NCBI RefSeq assembly: GCF_014197265.1
Contig: NZ_JACIFH010000001.1
Span: 2,666,001 to 2,730,000 of the forward strand
DNA length: 64,000 bases
From: Microbacterium invictum
GTDB lineage: Bacteria; Actinomycetota; Actinomycetes; Actinomycetales; Microbacteriaceae
Direction of reading: 5' to 3'
Part shown: positions 35,037 to 44,192 of the stretch, piece by piece
How the letters are laid out: each line of letters starts with the position of its first letter
Numbering within the stretch: position 1 is the stretch's first letter
Position numbers and translations under genes: made by a program
Notes under the pieces: generated by a model
The model's input: only the letters and a program-made list of their open reading frames with translations
Told to the model about the DNA's origin: nothing
The model's database searches: none

Positions 35037-36014
35037 ATGCCGATGACCCAGGCCCGTATCGCGGTCATCGCCGGCGCCAGCGGCTTCGTCGGCACTGCGC
35101 TGGCCTCGGCACTCGAGGACGACGGATACGAGATACGCCGCATCGGTCGTGCGGAACGATACGGCTGGAACGACCCCGCCGGACCTGCCCGCGCCGTCGA
35201 GGGCGCCGATCTCGTCGTGAACCTCGCCGGCACGTCGGTCAACTGCCGATACACCGACCGCAACCGCGACGAGATCCTCCGCTCACGTATCGACACCACC
35301 CGCGCGCTGCGCGAGGCGATCGCAGCCAAGCATCCGCCGCGTGTGTGGATGAATGCATCGACGGCGACGATCTACCGGCACGAGGAGCAGCGCGCGAACA
35401 CCGAGGCCGAGGGCGCGCTCGGGGAGGGGTTCTCGGTCGACGTCGCCCGGGCGTGGGAGCAGGAGTTCTTCGCCGGTGACCTGCCGCACACCCGCCGGGT
35501 CGCGCTGCGCATGGCGATCGTGCTCGGCGACGGACCGGCCACGGGCATGCTCTTCCGGCTGGCTCGCATCGGGCTCGGCGGACCGCAGATCGACAGCTGG
35601 TGGTTCCCGCACCGGCGCTACCGCGGCATCGGCGTGAGCCCCACCGGAGACGGACGGATGCCATGGCACCGCACCCGCGGTCGCCAGAAGTTCAGCTGGA
35701 TCCACATCGACGACGTGACCGAAGCGATCCGCTTCCTCCGTGACCGCGAAGACATCTCTGGTCCGGTCAACCTCGCGAGCCCCAACCCCACCGACAATCG
35801 CACTCTCATGCGGACCCTGCGCCGCACGGTGCGGATGCCCATCGGCCTGCCCGCATGGCGATGGATGCTCGAACCGGCGATGTGGGTTCTCCGCACCGAA
35901 CCCGAGCTCGTGCTCAAGAGCCGATGGGTCGTCCCCGGCATCCTGAACGACACAGGGTTCGTGTTCAGCCACCCGCAGATCGAGGCTGCGCTCGCCGACG
36001 TGCACTCGCGCTGA
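35037..36014 (+). CDS. TIGR01777-type NAD-dependent epimerase/dehydratase
   Basis: A 325-residue short-chain-type protein. The N-terminal GASGFVGTAL nucleotide loop (residues 13-22) and the conserved VVNLAGTSVNCRYTDRNRDE match the TIGR01777 (SulA-like) family. The catalytic YxxxK is replaced by the family-specific MNASTATIY. The substrate is not known. The second ATG at 35043 (MTQAR) is better spaced from GAGG and may be the real start. Confidence 0.85.
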   Translation: MPMTQARIAVIAGASGFVGTALASALEDDGYEIRRIGRAERYGWNDPAGPARAVEGADLVVNLAGTSVNCRYTDRNRDEILRSRIDTTRALREAIAAKHPPRVWMNASTATIYRHEEQRANTEAEGALGEGFSVDVARAWEQEFFAGDLPHTRRVALRMAIVLGDGPATGMLFRLARIGLGGPQIDSWWFPHRRYRGIGVSPTGDGRMPWHRTRGRQKFSWIHIDDVTEAIRFLRDREDISGPVNLASPNPTDNRTLMRTLRRTVRMPIGLPAWRWMLEPAMWVLRTEPELVLKSRWVVPGILNDTGFVFSHPQIEAALADVHSR

Positions 36015-36033
36015 CTCATGCCCCGGACAGGAC

Positions 36034-36064
36034 GATGCCCCCACTCGAGATGAGCGGGGGCATC
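36034..36064. terminator. bidirectional terminator between convergent genes
   Basis: A 31-nt hairpin with a perfect 9-bp GC-rich stem (GATGCCCCC with GGGGGCATC) and three further inner pairs. It lies 19 bp after the epimerase stop and 14 bp after the CsbD stop on the other strand. There is no T-run, as is common in high-GC Actinobacteria. The placement between convergent genes supports a shared terminator. Confidence 0.7.
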
Positions 36065-36078
36065 GTGGGGGCAGTGCC

Positions 36079-36255
36079 CTACTTGTCGGTGAAGACGTCC
36101 TTGACGTCGTCGCCGACCTTCTTGACCTTTGCGGAGACCTGATCGGCCTGGCCCTCGGCTTCGAGCGACTCGTTGTTCGTCGCGTCGCCGACGGCTTCCT
36201 TGGCCTTGCCCTTCAGGTCTTCGGCGTTGTGCTTGATGTCGTCTCCCATGCCCAT
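36079..36255 (-). CDS. CsbD family stress protein
   Basis: A 58-residue hydrophilic protein: GMGDDIKHNAEDLKGKAKEA then VGDATNNESLEAEGQ, the CsbD pattern. These small disordered or helical proteins are induced by general or envelope stress; no reaction is known. GAAGGGAG lies 5 nt before the ATG at 36255. It is monocistronic. Confidence 0.9.
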   Translation of the reverse strand: MGMGDDIKHNAEDLKGKAKEAVGDATNNESLEAEGQADQVSAKVKKVGDDVKDVFTDK

Positions 36256-36396
36256 GGGTGCTCCCTTCGTCATGCGGTACGAGCTCTCATGCGGTGATGC
36301 AGAGTGCCTCCGTACCCGTGACGTTATGCGGGTCCGCGCGACAACCCGAGGGGGTTGCCACGGGCGGCGACAACGCGTACTGTGCCGCGGCGAGGG

Positions 36397-37317
36397 CTAA
36401 CCGCCGGCTGCGCCGTGCGGTGACGCACCGCCCTCCTGGAAGCTCGGCTCCTTGCCGAAGAGCTTTCCGATCCCGAGGACGACCCCGACGATCACGAGTC
36501 CGAGTGCCAGTCCGCAGATGGCGGATGCCAGGGTCTCGCCGATCCACACCACGACGACTCCGAGCGGCTCGAGGAGATGCTCGATGCCGTGCAGCATGTC
36601 GACGGGGAGCGCCCAGCCGACCTCGCCGAGGTTCTGCAGCACGAGGTGGCCGCCGACCCACAGCATCGCGACGGTGCCGACGATGCTGATGACCCGGAAG
36701 ACGGCGGGCATCGACCGGACGATGCGTGTGCCGGTGTGCCGGACCCGCTTGTCAGGATTCTTCGCCATCTTCAGGCCGATGTCGTCGATCTTCACCAGCA
36801 GCGCGACGGCGCCGTAGACCACGCCGGTCATCACGAGCGCGATCACGGCGAGCACCGCGAGGGTCATCCAGATACCCATCCCGCCGTCGAGGGCGGCCAG
36901 GGAGATCAGCATGATCTCGGTGGAGAGGATGAGGTCGGTGCGCACGGCGCCGAGCACGAGACGCTTCTCGTCGCGCGCCTCCTCGTCGCCGTGACCGTGG
37001 TGGAATCCGAACCATTCGAGCACTTTCTCGGCACCCTCGAAGCACAGGTAGGCACCGCCGACGATCAGCAGGAACGGCAGCACCCCGGGTGCGAACGCCG
37101 TCAGCACCAGTGCGATGGGGATGATGATGAGGAATTTGTTCGCCAGGGATCCGAGCGCGATCTTGCCGACGACCGGCAGCTCACGGGCGGGGGTGAGGCC
37201 CTGAACGTACTGCGGGGTGACGGCGGCATCGTCGATGACCACTCCGGCGGTCTTGGCCGAGGCTTTCATCGCGGCGCTGAGGATGTCGTCGACGACGGCG
37301 AGCAGACCAACGGACAT
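36397..37317 (-). CDS. DUF808 (YedI-like) membrane protein
   Basis: A 306-residue membrane protein. The conserved N-terminus LLAVVDDILSAAMKASAKTA, then VVIDDAAVTPQYVQGL and ARELPVVGKIALGSLANKF, identifies DUF808. About seven or eight hydrophobic segments follow. GFHHGHGDEEARDEKRLV is a hydrophilic loop. Function is unknown. The start at 37317 is fixed by the family N-terminus. The very long antisense extension further upstream overlaps the copper genes and is not real. It is divergent from csoR. Confidence 0.88.
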   Translation of the reverse strand: MSVGLLAVVDDILSAAMKASAKTAGVVIDDAAVTPQYVQGLTPARELPVVGKIALGSLANKFLIIIPIALVLTAFAPGVLPFLLIVGGAYLCFEGAEKVLEWFGFHHGHGDEEARDEKRLVLGAVRTDLILSTEIMLISLAALDGGMGIWMTLAVLAVIALVMTGVVYGAVALLVKIDDIGLKMAKNPDKRVRHTGTRIVRSMPAVFRVISIVGTVAMLWVGGHLVLQNLGEVGWALPVDMLHGIEHLLEPLGVVVVWIGETLASAICGLALGLVIVGVVLGIGKLFGKEPSFQEGGASPHGAAGG

Positions 37318-37370
37318 GCGAGAAACGCTACCGCCTCGGTCGCACCGGCGACGACCGAACGCTTGCGACG

Positions 37371-37389
37371 GATACCCTAGGGGGGTATC
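37371..37389. promoter_or_regulatory. CsoR operator overlapping the copper operon promoter
   Basis: GATACCC-N5-GGGTATC is a perfect inverted repeat typical of CsoR sites. A TTGCGA (-35, 37363-37368) and a TATCGT (-10, 37386-37391) are spaced 17 bp apart and flank or overlap it. Repressor binding would block polymerase until copper is present. The -10 lies 7 nt before the csoR ATG, so the mRNA is probably leaderless. Confidence 0.78.
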
Positions 37390-37398
37390 GTATCCGGT

Positions 37399-37680
37399 AT
37401 GCACGGATACAGCGACAACAAGGACGACCTGCTCAAGCGGCTGCGTCGTGCCGAGGGGCAGGTGCGCGGCATCGCCCGCATGGTCGAAGAGGACAAGTAC
37501 TGCATCGACATCCTCACTCAGGTGTCGGCGGCCACCAAGGCCCTCGAAACCGTCGCCCTCTCGCTGCTGAGCGACCACCTCAGCCACTGCGTCGCCGAGG
37601 CCACCGCCGAAGGCGGTCCCGTCGCCGACGCCAAGATCCGCGAAGCGAACGAAGCCATCGCACGCCTCGTCCGCTCCTGA
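37399..37680 (+). CDS. csoR: CsoR-family copper-sensing repressor
   Basis: A 93-residue all-helical DUF156 repressor. The copper ligands C35 (KYCIDIL), H60 and C64 (DHLSHC) are all present, which marks copper rather than formaldehyde or nickel sensing. It binds the operator directly upstream and releases it on Cu(I) binding. It is the first gene of the csoR-copZ-copA-copB operon, with copZ 19 bp downstream. Confidence 0.93.
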   Translation: MHGYSDNKDDLLKRLRRAEGQVRGIARMVEEDKYCIDILTQVSAATKALETVALSLLSDHLSHCVAEATAEGGPVADAKIREANEAIARLVRS

Positions 37681-37699
37681 CCCCCACGAAAGGCAACCC

Positions 37700-37927
37700 A
37701 TGAGCACCATCGACTCCGAGATCGTCGTCACCGGCATGACCTGCCAGCACTGCGTGCGCAGCGTCACCGAAGAGCTCACCGAGCTCGCCGGCGTCAGTGA
37801 CGTCTCGGTCGACCTCAAACCCGGTGCCGCCTCGCGGGTGACCATCCGCAGCGAGGCCGCCCTCGACCCGGCGAGCGTGCGCGCGGCCGTGGAGGAGGCC
37901 GGGTACGCGCTCGCCGAGCAGGCATGA
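37700..37927 (+). CDS. copZ: CopZ-type copper chaperone (HMA domain)
   Basis: A 75-residue single heavy-metal-associated domain with the CxxC site C15-C18 (GMTCQHC). It carries Cu(I) in the cytoplasm and hands it to the ATPase encoded next. GAAAGG precedes the ATG. Its stop overlaps the copA start by 4 bp (ATGA), implying coupled synthesis. Confidence 0.93.
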   Translation: MSTIDSEIVVTGMTCQHCVRSVTEELTELAGVSDVSVDLKPGAASRVTIRSEAALDPASVRAAVEEAGYALAEQA

Positions 37928-40065
37928 GCGCGCCCAGCGTCGAACTCGACATCTCCGGGATGACCTGCGCCTCGTGCGCCACCCGGATCGAGCGCAAGCT
38001 CAACAAGCTGCCCGGCGTGGCCGCCACGGTCAATTACGCCACTGAGAAGGCGAGCGTCGAGGCCGCCGAGATCGACACCGCCACGCTCATCGCCACCGTC
38101 GAGGCGGCGGGCTACCACGCCGCAGTCCCCCCGCCCCCGACCCCCGAAGAACCCGAGCAGGCAGCGCCCGAGCTCGGTGTGCTGCGTCGCCGGCTGGTCA
38201 TCAGCGCGGCGCTCGCCGTGCCGGTGGCCGTCATCTCGATGATCATGCCGCTGCACTTCCCCGGCTGGGAGTGGGTGGCTCTCGCCGTCACGACCCCCAT
38301 TGCACTGTGGGGCGCATGGCCGTTCCACCGTGCCGCGGCGATCAATGCGCGCCACGGCGCGGCCACGATGGACACGCTCGTGAGCGTCGGCATCCTCGCC
38401 GCCTTCGGCTGGTCCGTCTACGCCATGTTCTCCGGCACCGCAGAGGTGTACTTCGAGGTCGCGGCGATCGTGACGGTGTTCCTGCTCATCGGCCGCTACG
38501 CCGAGGCGCGCGCCAAGGCGTCGTCCGCAGAGGCACTGCGCGCTCTGCTGCAGCTCGGCGCGAAGAACGCCACCCGCCTCGTCGACGGTGTCGAGCATCA
38601 GGTGCCCGTCGGCGAGCTCGCCGTCGGCGACCTCGTCCGGGTGCGTCCCGGTGAGAAGATCCCGTCGGACGGTCTCGTCATCGACGGCGCGTCGGCAGTG
38701 GATGCCGGGATGCTCACCGGCGAGTCCATGCCGGTCGAGGTGACCGAAGGCTCGCGCGTCGTCGGCGCCACGGTCAACGTGAGTGGTTTGCTGACGATCG
38801 AGATCACGCGCGTCGGCGCCGACACCGAACTCGCCCGCATGCGCCGTCTCATGACCGAGGCGCAGACGGGCAAGGCGAAGGTGCAGCGTCTCGCCGACCG
38901 CGTCTCGAGCGTCTTCGTGCCGATCGTCATGGTGCTCGCCGTCATCGCGTTCGTGCTGTGGCTGCTCGTCGACGGCTCGGCCGAAGCCGCGTTCACGGCC
39001 GCCATCACGACCCTGATCATCGCGTGCCCATGCGCGCTCGGTCTCGCCACCCCCACCGCACTGCTGGTCGGCACCGGGCGCGGCTCGCAGCTGGGCATCC
39101 TCATCCGCGGACCGCAGGTGCTCGAGCAGACCCGCCGCGTCGACACGATCGTCCTCGACAAGACCGGCACCGTCACCACCGGGCGCATGGCCGTCGGCGA
39201 GGTGCGGCCGGCCACCGGCATCCACCCCGACGACCTGCTGCGCACCGCCGCGGCCGTCGAGTCCGGCTCGGAGCACCCCGTCGCGCGCGCCATCGTCGAC
39301 GCAGTGCATGCCGCGGTCTCGGTCGACACGTTCTCCTCGCACGCCGGGTTCGGGGTGCAGGGCATCGTCGACGGCGCCCTGGTCGTCGCGGGGCGCCCGG
39401 CATGGCTGGCCGAGGAGTGGAGCATCCGCCCCACCGATGCCGAGAGAGTGGATGCCGCATCTCTCGCCGCCGGCGGTGCCACCGTCGTCGCGGTCGGGCG
39501 CGACGGCGTCTACCTCGGCGCGATCGCCGTGGCCGACACCGTGAAGCCGACCAGCGCCGCGGCGATCGAGAAGCTGCGCGACCTCGGACTTCGTCCGGTG
39601 CTGCTCACCGGCGACAACGACGGGGCGGCGGCGCGGGTCGCCGCCGAGGTCGGCATCGACGAGGTGCACGCGGGCGTCACGCCGGCGGGCAAGCTCGACG
39701 CGATTCGCGCGCTGCAGGCGGAGGGACGCGTGGTCGCGATGGTCGGCGACGGCGTCAACGACGCGGCGGCACTCGCGGCCGCCGACCTGGGGCTCGCGAT
39801 GGGTGGGGGCACCGACGCGGCGATCGCCGCCAGCGACATCACCGTCGTGTCGGGCGACCTCTTGATCGTCGTCGATGCGATCCGGCTGGCCCGCCGCACG
39901 CTCGGCACGATCAAGGGCAACCTGTTCTGGGCCTTCGCGTACAACGTCGCGGCGCTGCCGATCGCGATGCTCGGGCTGCTCAACCCGATGATCGCCGCGG
40001 CCGCGATGGCGTTCTCGTCGGTGTTCGTGGTCACCAACAGCCTGCGGCTGCGGCGGTTCCGGTGA
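37924..40065 (+). CDS. copA: Cu(I)-exporting P1B-type ATPase CopA
   Basis: A 713-residue P-type ATPase. One N-terminal HMA domain carries CxxC at C15-C18. The transmembrane metal site is C368-P-C370 ([10 protein letters not shown]), the phosphorylated aspartate is D412 (DKTGTV), and the hinge is [20 protein letters not shown]. It pumps Cu(I) out of the cytoplasm using ATP. The CPC motif assigns it to the P1B-1 class. Its last base pair is shared with the copB start (TGATG). Confidence 0.95.
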   Translation: MSAPSVELDISGMTCASCATRIERKLNKLPGVAATVNYATEKASVEAAEIDTATLIATVEAAGYHAAVPPPPTPEEPEQAAPELGVLRRRLVISAALAVPVAVISMIMPLHFPGWEWVALAVTTPIALWGAWPFHRAAAINARHGAATMDTLVSVGILAAFGWSVYAMFSGTAEVYFEVAAIVTVFLLIGRYAEARAKASSAEALRALLQLGAKNATRLVDGVEHQVPVGELAVGDLVRVRPGEKIPSDGLVIDGASAVDAGMLTGESMPVEVTEGSRVVGATVNVSGLLTIEITRVGADTELARMRRLMTEAQTGKAKVQRLADRVSSVFVPIVMVLAVIAFVLWLLVDGSAEAAFTAAITTLIIACPCALGLATPTALLVGTGRGSQLGILIRGPQVLEQTRRVDTIVLDKTGTVTTGRMAVGEVRPATGIHPDDLLRTAAAVESGSEHPVARAIVDAVHAAVSVDTFSSHAGFGVQGIVDGALVVAGRPAWLAEEWSIRPTDAERVDAASLAAGGATVVAVGRDGVYLGAIAVADTVKPTSAAAIEKLRDLGLRPVLLTGDNDGAAARVAAEVGIDEVHAGVTPAGKLDAIRALQAEGRVVAMVGDGVNDAAALAAADLGLAMGGGTDAAIAASDITVVSGDLLIVVDAIRLARRTLGTIKGNLFWAFAYNVAALPIAMLGLLNPMIAAAAMAFSSVFVVTNSLRLRRFR

Positions 40066-42215
40066 TGCACGAGCACGGTGGGCGCGCGGCGCGCGATGCG
40101 CACGCGGCGCGTGACGGGGACGCGGGTCACGACGCGCATGCGGCGCGTGACGACCACGCCGGTCACGACGCACCCGCGGGTCACGGCGAGCACCCCGGTC
40201 ACACCGACCACGCCGGTCACGACGCACCCGCGGGTCACGGCGACCACGCAGGGCACGGCGACCACGTGGGTCAGTTCCGCCGCCTCTTCTGGATCATGCT
40301 CGGGCTGGCTGTGCCCGTCGTCGCGTTCTCACCGATGTTCGCGCACATTCTCGGCTATCCACTGCCCGACGCCGCGTGGGCCGCGTGGGTCTCACCCCTG
40401 CTCGGCACCGTCATGTACGTCTGGGGCGGCCGGCCCTTCCTGACCGGAGCCGTCGCCGAACTGCGCGACCGCGCACCGGGCATGATGCTGTTGATCGGGC
40501 TGGCGATCACCGTGGCGTTCCTCGCGTCCTGGGGTGCGAGCCTCGGCATCCTGCATCATGAACTCGACTTCTGGTGGGAGCTCGCCCTCCTGATCGTGAT
40601 CATGCTGCTCGGTCACTGGATCGAGATGCGATCGCTCGCGCAGACGACCTCCGCGCTCGACTCGCTCGCGGCGCTGCTGCCGGACGAGGCCGAGCGGGTC
40701 GAGGGCGATGCGACCGTCACCGTCGCGCCCGCCGAGCTGCGGGTCGGTGACGTCGTCGTGGTCCGCCCCGGCGGCCGGGTCCCCGCCGACGGGCGCATCA
40801 TCACCGGCGGCGCCAGCGTCGACGAGTCGATGATCACCGGCGAGTCGAACCCGGTGCGCCGCGAGGTCGGCGACGCGGTCGTGGCGGGGACCATCGCCAC
40901 CGACTCCGGCATCCGCATCGAGATCGCCGCCGTCGGCGATGACACCGCGCTCGCCGGCATCCAGCGCCTCGTCAGCGATGCGCAGAACTCGTCGTCGCGC
41001 GCGCAGCGGCTCGCCGACCGCGCGGCGGGCTGGCTGTTCTGGTTCGCGCTCGGTGCCGCCCTGATCACGGCCATCGTCTGGACGCTGCTCGGCTCGCCCG
41101 ATGACGCGGTAGTCCGCACCATCACCGTGCTCGTGATCGCGTGCCCGCACGCGCTGGGCCTGGCCATTCCGCTGGTCGTGTCGATCGCGACCGAGCGCGC
41201 CGCCCGTGCCGGCCTGCTCATCAAGGACCGGCTCGCGCTGGAGGCCATGCGCTCCGTCGACACGGTGCTGTTCGACAAGACCGGCACGCTCACCAAGGGC
41301 ACTCCCGCCGTCCTCGAGGTGGCGACGACCGACGGCTTCGGCGAGGGCGAGCTGCTGGCGCTCGCAGCGGCCGCGGAGGCCGACTCCGAGCATCCGCTCG
41401 CCCGGGCGATCGTCGAGGCAGCACGTGCGCGGGATCTCACCGTGCCCGCGACGACGGAATTCAGCTCGGAGCCTGCGACCGGCGTCCGTGCCGTCGTCGA
41501 CGGCCGGGTCGTGCACGTCGGCGGTCCCTACCTGCTCGAGCAGGAAGACGCCCGCGAGCTCGCGATCGCCGAGCAGTGGCGCGGCGGCGGCGCCATCATC
41601 CTGCACGTGCTGGTCGACGGCCGTGTCGCCGGAGCCCTGCGGCTCGCCGACGAGATCCGTCCTGAGTCGAGGGATGCCGTGGCCGCGCTGCGCCGGCTCG
41701 GCATCGGCGTCGCGATGATCACCGGCGACGCCGAAGCGGTCGCGGCATCGGTCGCGCGTGAACTCGGCATCGACCGGTACTTCGCCGGCGTCCGGCCCGA
41801 GAACAAGGCCGCTACCGTGCAGGAGCTGCAGGCCGAGGGTCGCCGGGTAGCGATGGTCGGCGACGGGGTCAACGACGCCCCGGCGCTCGCCCAGTCCGAC
41901 GTCGGCATCGCCATCGGCGCGGGCACCGACGTCGCGGTCGCCTCGGCCGGGGTGATCCTCGCGGGCGACGACCCCCGCGCGGTGCTATCGCTGATCACGC
42001 TGTCGAAGGCGACGTATCGCAAGATGGTCCAGAACCTGTGGTGGGCAGCGGGCTACAACCTGATCTCGGTGCCGCTCGCGGCCGGGGTCCTCGCCCCGAT
42101 CGGCTTCGTGCTGCCGATGTCGGTGGGTGCGGTGCTCATGTCGCTGTCCACCGTCGTCGTCGCCCTCAACGCACAGCTGCTGCGCCGGCTCGACCTGCGC
42201 CCGGAATCGATCTGA
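40065..42215 (+). CDS. copB: CPH-type copper-exporting P1B ATPase with His-rich N-terminus
   Basis: A 716-residue P-type ATPase. The first 70 residues are a histidine-rich tail with 16 His in GH, DH and AH repeats instead of a CxxC HMA domain. The membrane site is C360-P-H362 (IACPHALGLAIP), typical of P1B-3/CopB pumps, and the phosphorylation site is D404 (DKTGTL). It exports Cu(II) or Cu(I), complementing CopA. The ATG overlaps the copA stop by one base (TGATG). The repeated His tail is also repetitive at the DNA level. Confidence 0.93.
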   Translation: MHEHGGRAARDAHAARDGDAGHDAHAARDDHAGHDAPAGHGEHPGHTDHAGHDAPAGHGDHAGHGDHVGQFRRLFWIMLGLAVPVVAFSPMFAHILGYPLPDAAWAAWVSPLLGTVMYVWGGRPFLTGAVAELRDRAPGMMLLIGLAITVAFLASWGASLGILHHELDFWWELALLIVIMLLGHWIEMRSLAQTTSALDSLAALLPDEAERVEGDATVTVAPAELRVGDVVVVRPGGRVPADGRIITGGASVDESMITGESNPVRREVGDAVVAGTIATDSGIRIEIAAVGDDTALAGIQRLVSDAQNSSSRAQRLADRAAGWLFWFALGAALITAIVWTLLGSPDDAVVRTITVLVIACPHALGLAIPLVVSIATERAARAGLLIKDRLALEAMRSVDTVLFDKTGTLTKGTPAVLEVATTDGFGEGELLALAAAAEADSEHPLARAIVEAARARDLTVPATTEFSSEPATGVRAVVDGRVVHVGGPYLLEQEDARELAIAEQWRGGGAIILHVLVDGRVAGALRLADEIRPESRDAVAALRRLGIGVAMITGDAEAVAASVARELGIDRYFAGVRPENKAATVQELQAEGRRVAMVGDGVNDAPALAQSDVGIAIGAGTDVAVASAGVILAGDDPRAVLSLITLSKATYRKMVQNLWWAAGYNLISVPLAAGVLAPIGFVLPMSVGAVLMSLSTVVVALNAQLLRRLDLRPESI

Positions 42216-42259
42216 TCCCGGCGCTTCCGAGCGAACTCCCCGAAACGATTCGATACCAT

Positions 42260-42284
42260 GAAGGGTTGCCACCGGCATCCCTTC
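42260..42284 (+). terminator. candidate terminator after copB
   Basis: The sequence folds as GAAGGG-T-TGCC-ACC-GGCA-T-CCCTTC: a 6-bp and a 4-bp stem separated by one T-T mismatch, followed by a pyrimidine-rich run. It lies 45 bp after the copB stop and 42 bp before the MATE start. It may end the copper operon. Confidence 0.45.
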
Positions 42285-42325
42285 TCTTCCTCCTGCCCGC
42301 ACGTTTCGCTCGAGAGCTCTCCCGC

Positions 42326-43846
42326 ATGTCCACCACCCTGACGACCGGCCGTCCCTGGCGCGTCATCCTCCTGTTCTCCGTCCCCCTGCTGATCGGCAAC
42401 GTCGTTCAGCAGCTGTACCAGTTCGCCGACGCGATCGTGGTGGGTCGCCACCTGGGCGTCGACGCGCTCGCCGCCGTCGGCGCGACCGGCAGCCTGCTGT
42501 TCCTGCTGCTCGGGTTCGCATGGGGACTCACCTCCGGGTTCGCGATCCCCACCGCACAGGCCTTCGGCGCCCGCGACTACGCCGCGGTGCGCCGGTCGGT
42601 CGCGTCGGGCGCGATCCTGACCGCGATCACGAGCGTGCTGCTCACCATCGCCGCGCCGCTGCTGGCCGAGCCCGCACTCGTGCTGCTGCAGACCCCGCCC
42701 GAGCTCGTCGCCGAGGCCACGGTGTTCGCGCAGGTCAGCTTCCTCGGCGCCGCCGCGATGATGTCGTTCAACTTCCTCGCCGCGATCATCCGCGCGATCG
42801 GCGACTCGCGGACGCCGTTGGTGTTCCTCACCCTCGCGTGCCTGCTCAACGTCGCGCTCGTGATCCTCATGGTCGGCCCGCTCGACTGGGGCGTCGGCGG
42901 CGCCGCGCTGGCCACCGTCGTCTCGCAGGCGGTGTCGGTGCTGCTGTGCCTCGAGTACGTCCGCCGCCGGGTGCCGGTGCTGCACGTCGGCCGCGCGGAC
43001 TTCAAGGTCACCCGCGCCGACCTGGCCGAGCATCTGCGGCTCGGCCTGCCGATGGGCTTCCAGGCGTCGATCATCGCGATCGGCGCGCTCGCCGTGCAGG
43101 TCGCCTTGAACAGCCTCGGTGCCGAGGCCGTCGCGGCCTACACCACGGCATCCCGAGTCGACGGACTCGCCGTCGCCCTGCTCCAGTCGCTCGGGCTCGC
43201 CGTCTCGATGTACGCGGCGCAGAACCTCGGTGCCCGTCGCCCCGACCGCATCCGTCGCGGTGTCGTGCAGGCAGTGTGGATGTCGATCATCGCGGCCGTC
43301 GTGCTCGGTGCCCTGCTGGTGCTGTTCGGGTCGGCCATGGTGCGCCTGTTCGTCGGCGACGGGTCGGAGGAGGTCGTGGAGCTTGCCCACCTCATGCTGA
43401 TCGTCAACGGTGTGAGCTATAGCGCTCTGGGGGTGCTGTTCGTGCTGCGCGGTGCGCTGCAGGGCCTCGGGCACACTCTGATCCCGACCGTGACGGGCGT
43501 GGTCGAGCTGGCCATGCGCGTCGGCGCGGCCGTGATCTTCGGTGCGCTGTTCGGATTCGTCGGCGTCGCCCTGAGCAACCCGCTCGCGTGGGTGGGCGCG
43601 GCCGTCGTGCTCATCCCCGCGTACGTGCATGCGCACCGCGCGCTGGCACGCTTGCCGATCCAGCCTGAGACGTTGACGCCGACCACCCCGATCCCGGTCG
43701 TCGGCCCCACCGACGGCTCGATGATCGTGGATGCCATCGTCACGCAGCCCATCGCCCTTCCGCAGTCGCCGTCGGGCGCCCAGCGCGGCAACCTCGTGCG
43801 CGTCTTCGCCCGCCGCCGCGCGCCGCGCGACCGCGTCTCGCGCTGA
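42326..43846 (+). CDS. MATE family efflux transporter
   Basis: A 506-residue membrane protein with twelve predicted segments in two repeats, as in multidrug and toxic compound extrusion exporters. VPLLIGNVVQQLYQFADAIV in the first helix and LSLGLPMGFQAS-like sequence (LRLGLPMGFQASIIAIG) at the start of the second half are characteristic. The C-terminal 60 residues are a hydrophilic Pro/Thr/Arg-rich tail longer than usual. It exports drugs or cations with a proton or sodium gradient. The ATG at 42326 is chosen; the reading upstream is antisense-like filler. Confidence 0.92.
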   Translation: MSTTLTTGRPWRVILLFSVPLLIGNVVQQLYQFADAIVVGRHLGVDALAAVGATGSLLFLLLGFAWGLTSGFAIPTAQAFGARDYAAVRRSVASGAILTAITSVLLTIAAPLLAEPALVLLQTPPELVAEATVFAQVSFLGAAAMMSFNFLAAIIRAIGDSRTPLVFLTLACLLNVALVILMVGPLDWGVGGAALATVVSQAVSVLLCLEYVRRRVPVLHVGRADFKVTRADLAEHLRLGLPMGFQASIIAIGALAVQVALNSLGAEAVAAYTTASRVDGLAVALLQSLGLAVSMYAAQNLGARRPDRIRRGVVQAVWMSIIAAVVLGALLVLFGSAMVRLFVGDGSEEVVELAHLMLIVNGVSYSALGVLFVLRGALQGLGHTLIPTVTGVVELAMRVGAAVIFGALFGFVGVALSNPLAWVGAAVVLIPAYVHAHRALARLPIQPETLTPTTPIPVVGPTDGSMIVDAIVTQPIALPQSPSGAQRGNLVRVFARRRAPRDRVSR

Positions 43847-43881
43847 GCCCCGCGACCTCGGCATCCGCTCGCCCTGGTATC

Positions 43882-44168
43882 GCCGGAGGAAGGCAGATCG
43901 TCGGAGGAAGGCGGGATGCCGCGGAGAGTGGCCTTCCTGGGCCGATTCGCCTTCCTGGGCCGACGCGGTCCACCCTGCCCGGCAGCGGCGGATCGGGTGT
44001 TGAACCCGAGGGTGACCCGGAGGAAGCGGGATGCCGGAGGAAGGCAGATCGCCGGAGGAAGGCGGGATGCCGGGGACAGTGGCCTTCCTGGGCCGAATCG
44101 CCTTCCTGGGCCGACGCGGCCCACTCTGCCCGGCACCGGCGGATCGGGTGTTGAATCGGAGGGTGACC
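43882..44168. repeat. two-copy direct repeat (136 bp, 151-bp period) with internal inverted repeats
   Basis: Copies at 43882-44017 and 44033-44168 match at the great majority of positions. Each begins with two CGGAGGAAGGC-type units and contains two GCCTTCCTGGGCCGA units. AGGAAGGC and GCCTTCCT are reverse complements, so each copy can fold into a branched hairpin. The second copy ends at the proposed GTG start region of the hydrolase gene, so it forms that gene's promoter and leader. The rest of the 346-bp gap holds no gene. Confidence 0.85.
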
Positions 44169-44192
44169 ACCGCCCTGCAGCTGCTGACCGAG

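Noticed and set aside
37318..40227. Very long leftward open frame joined to the DUF808 gene
   Set aside because: It runs antisense through csoR, copZ and copA. Composition is Arg/His/Gly-rich shadow of high-GC codon bias, and DUF808 homology begins only at 37317.
43882..44168. CRISPR array or insertion sequence
   Set aside because: Only two large copies with no spacer pattern, no transposase and no target duplications seen.
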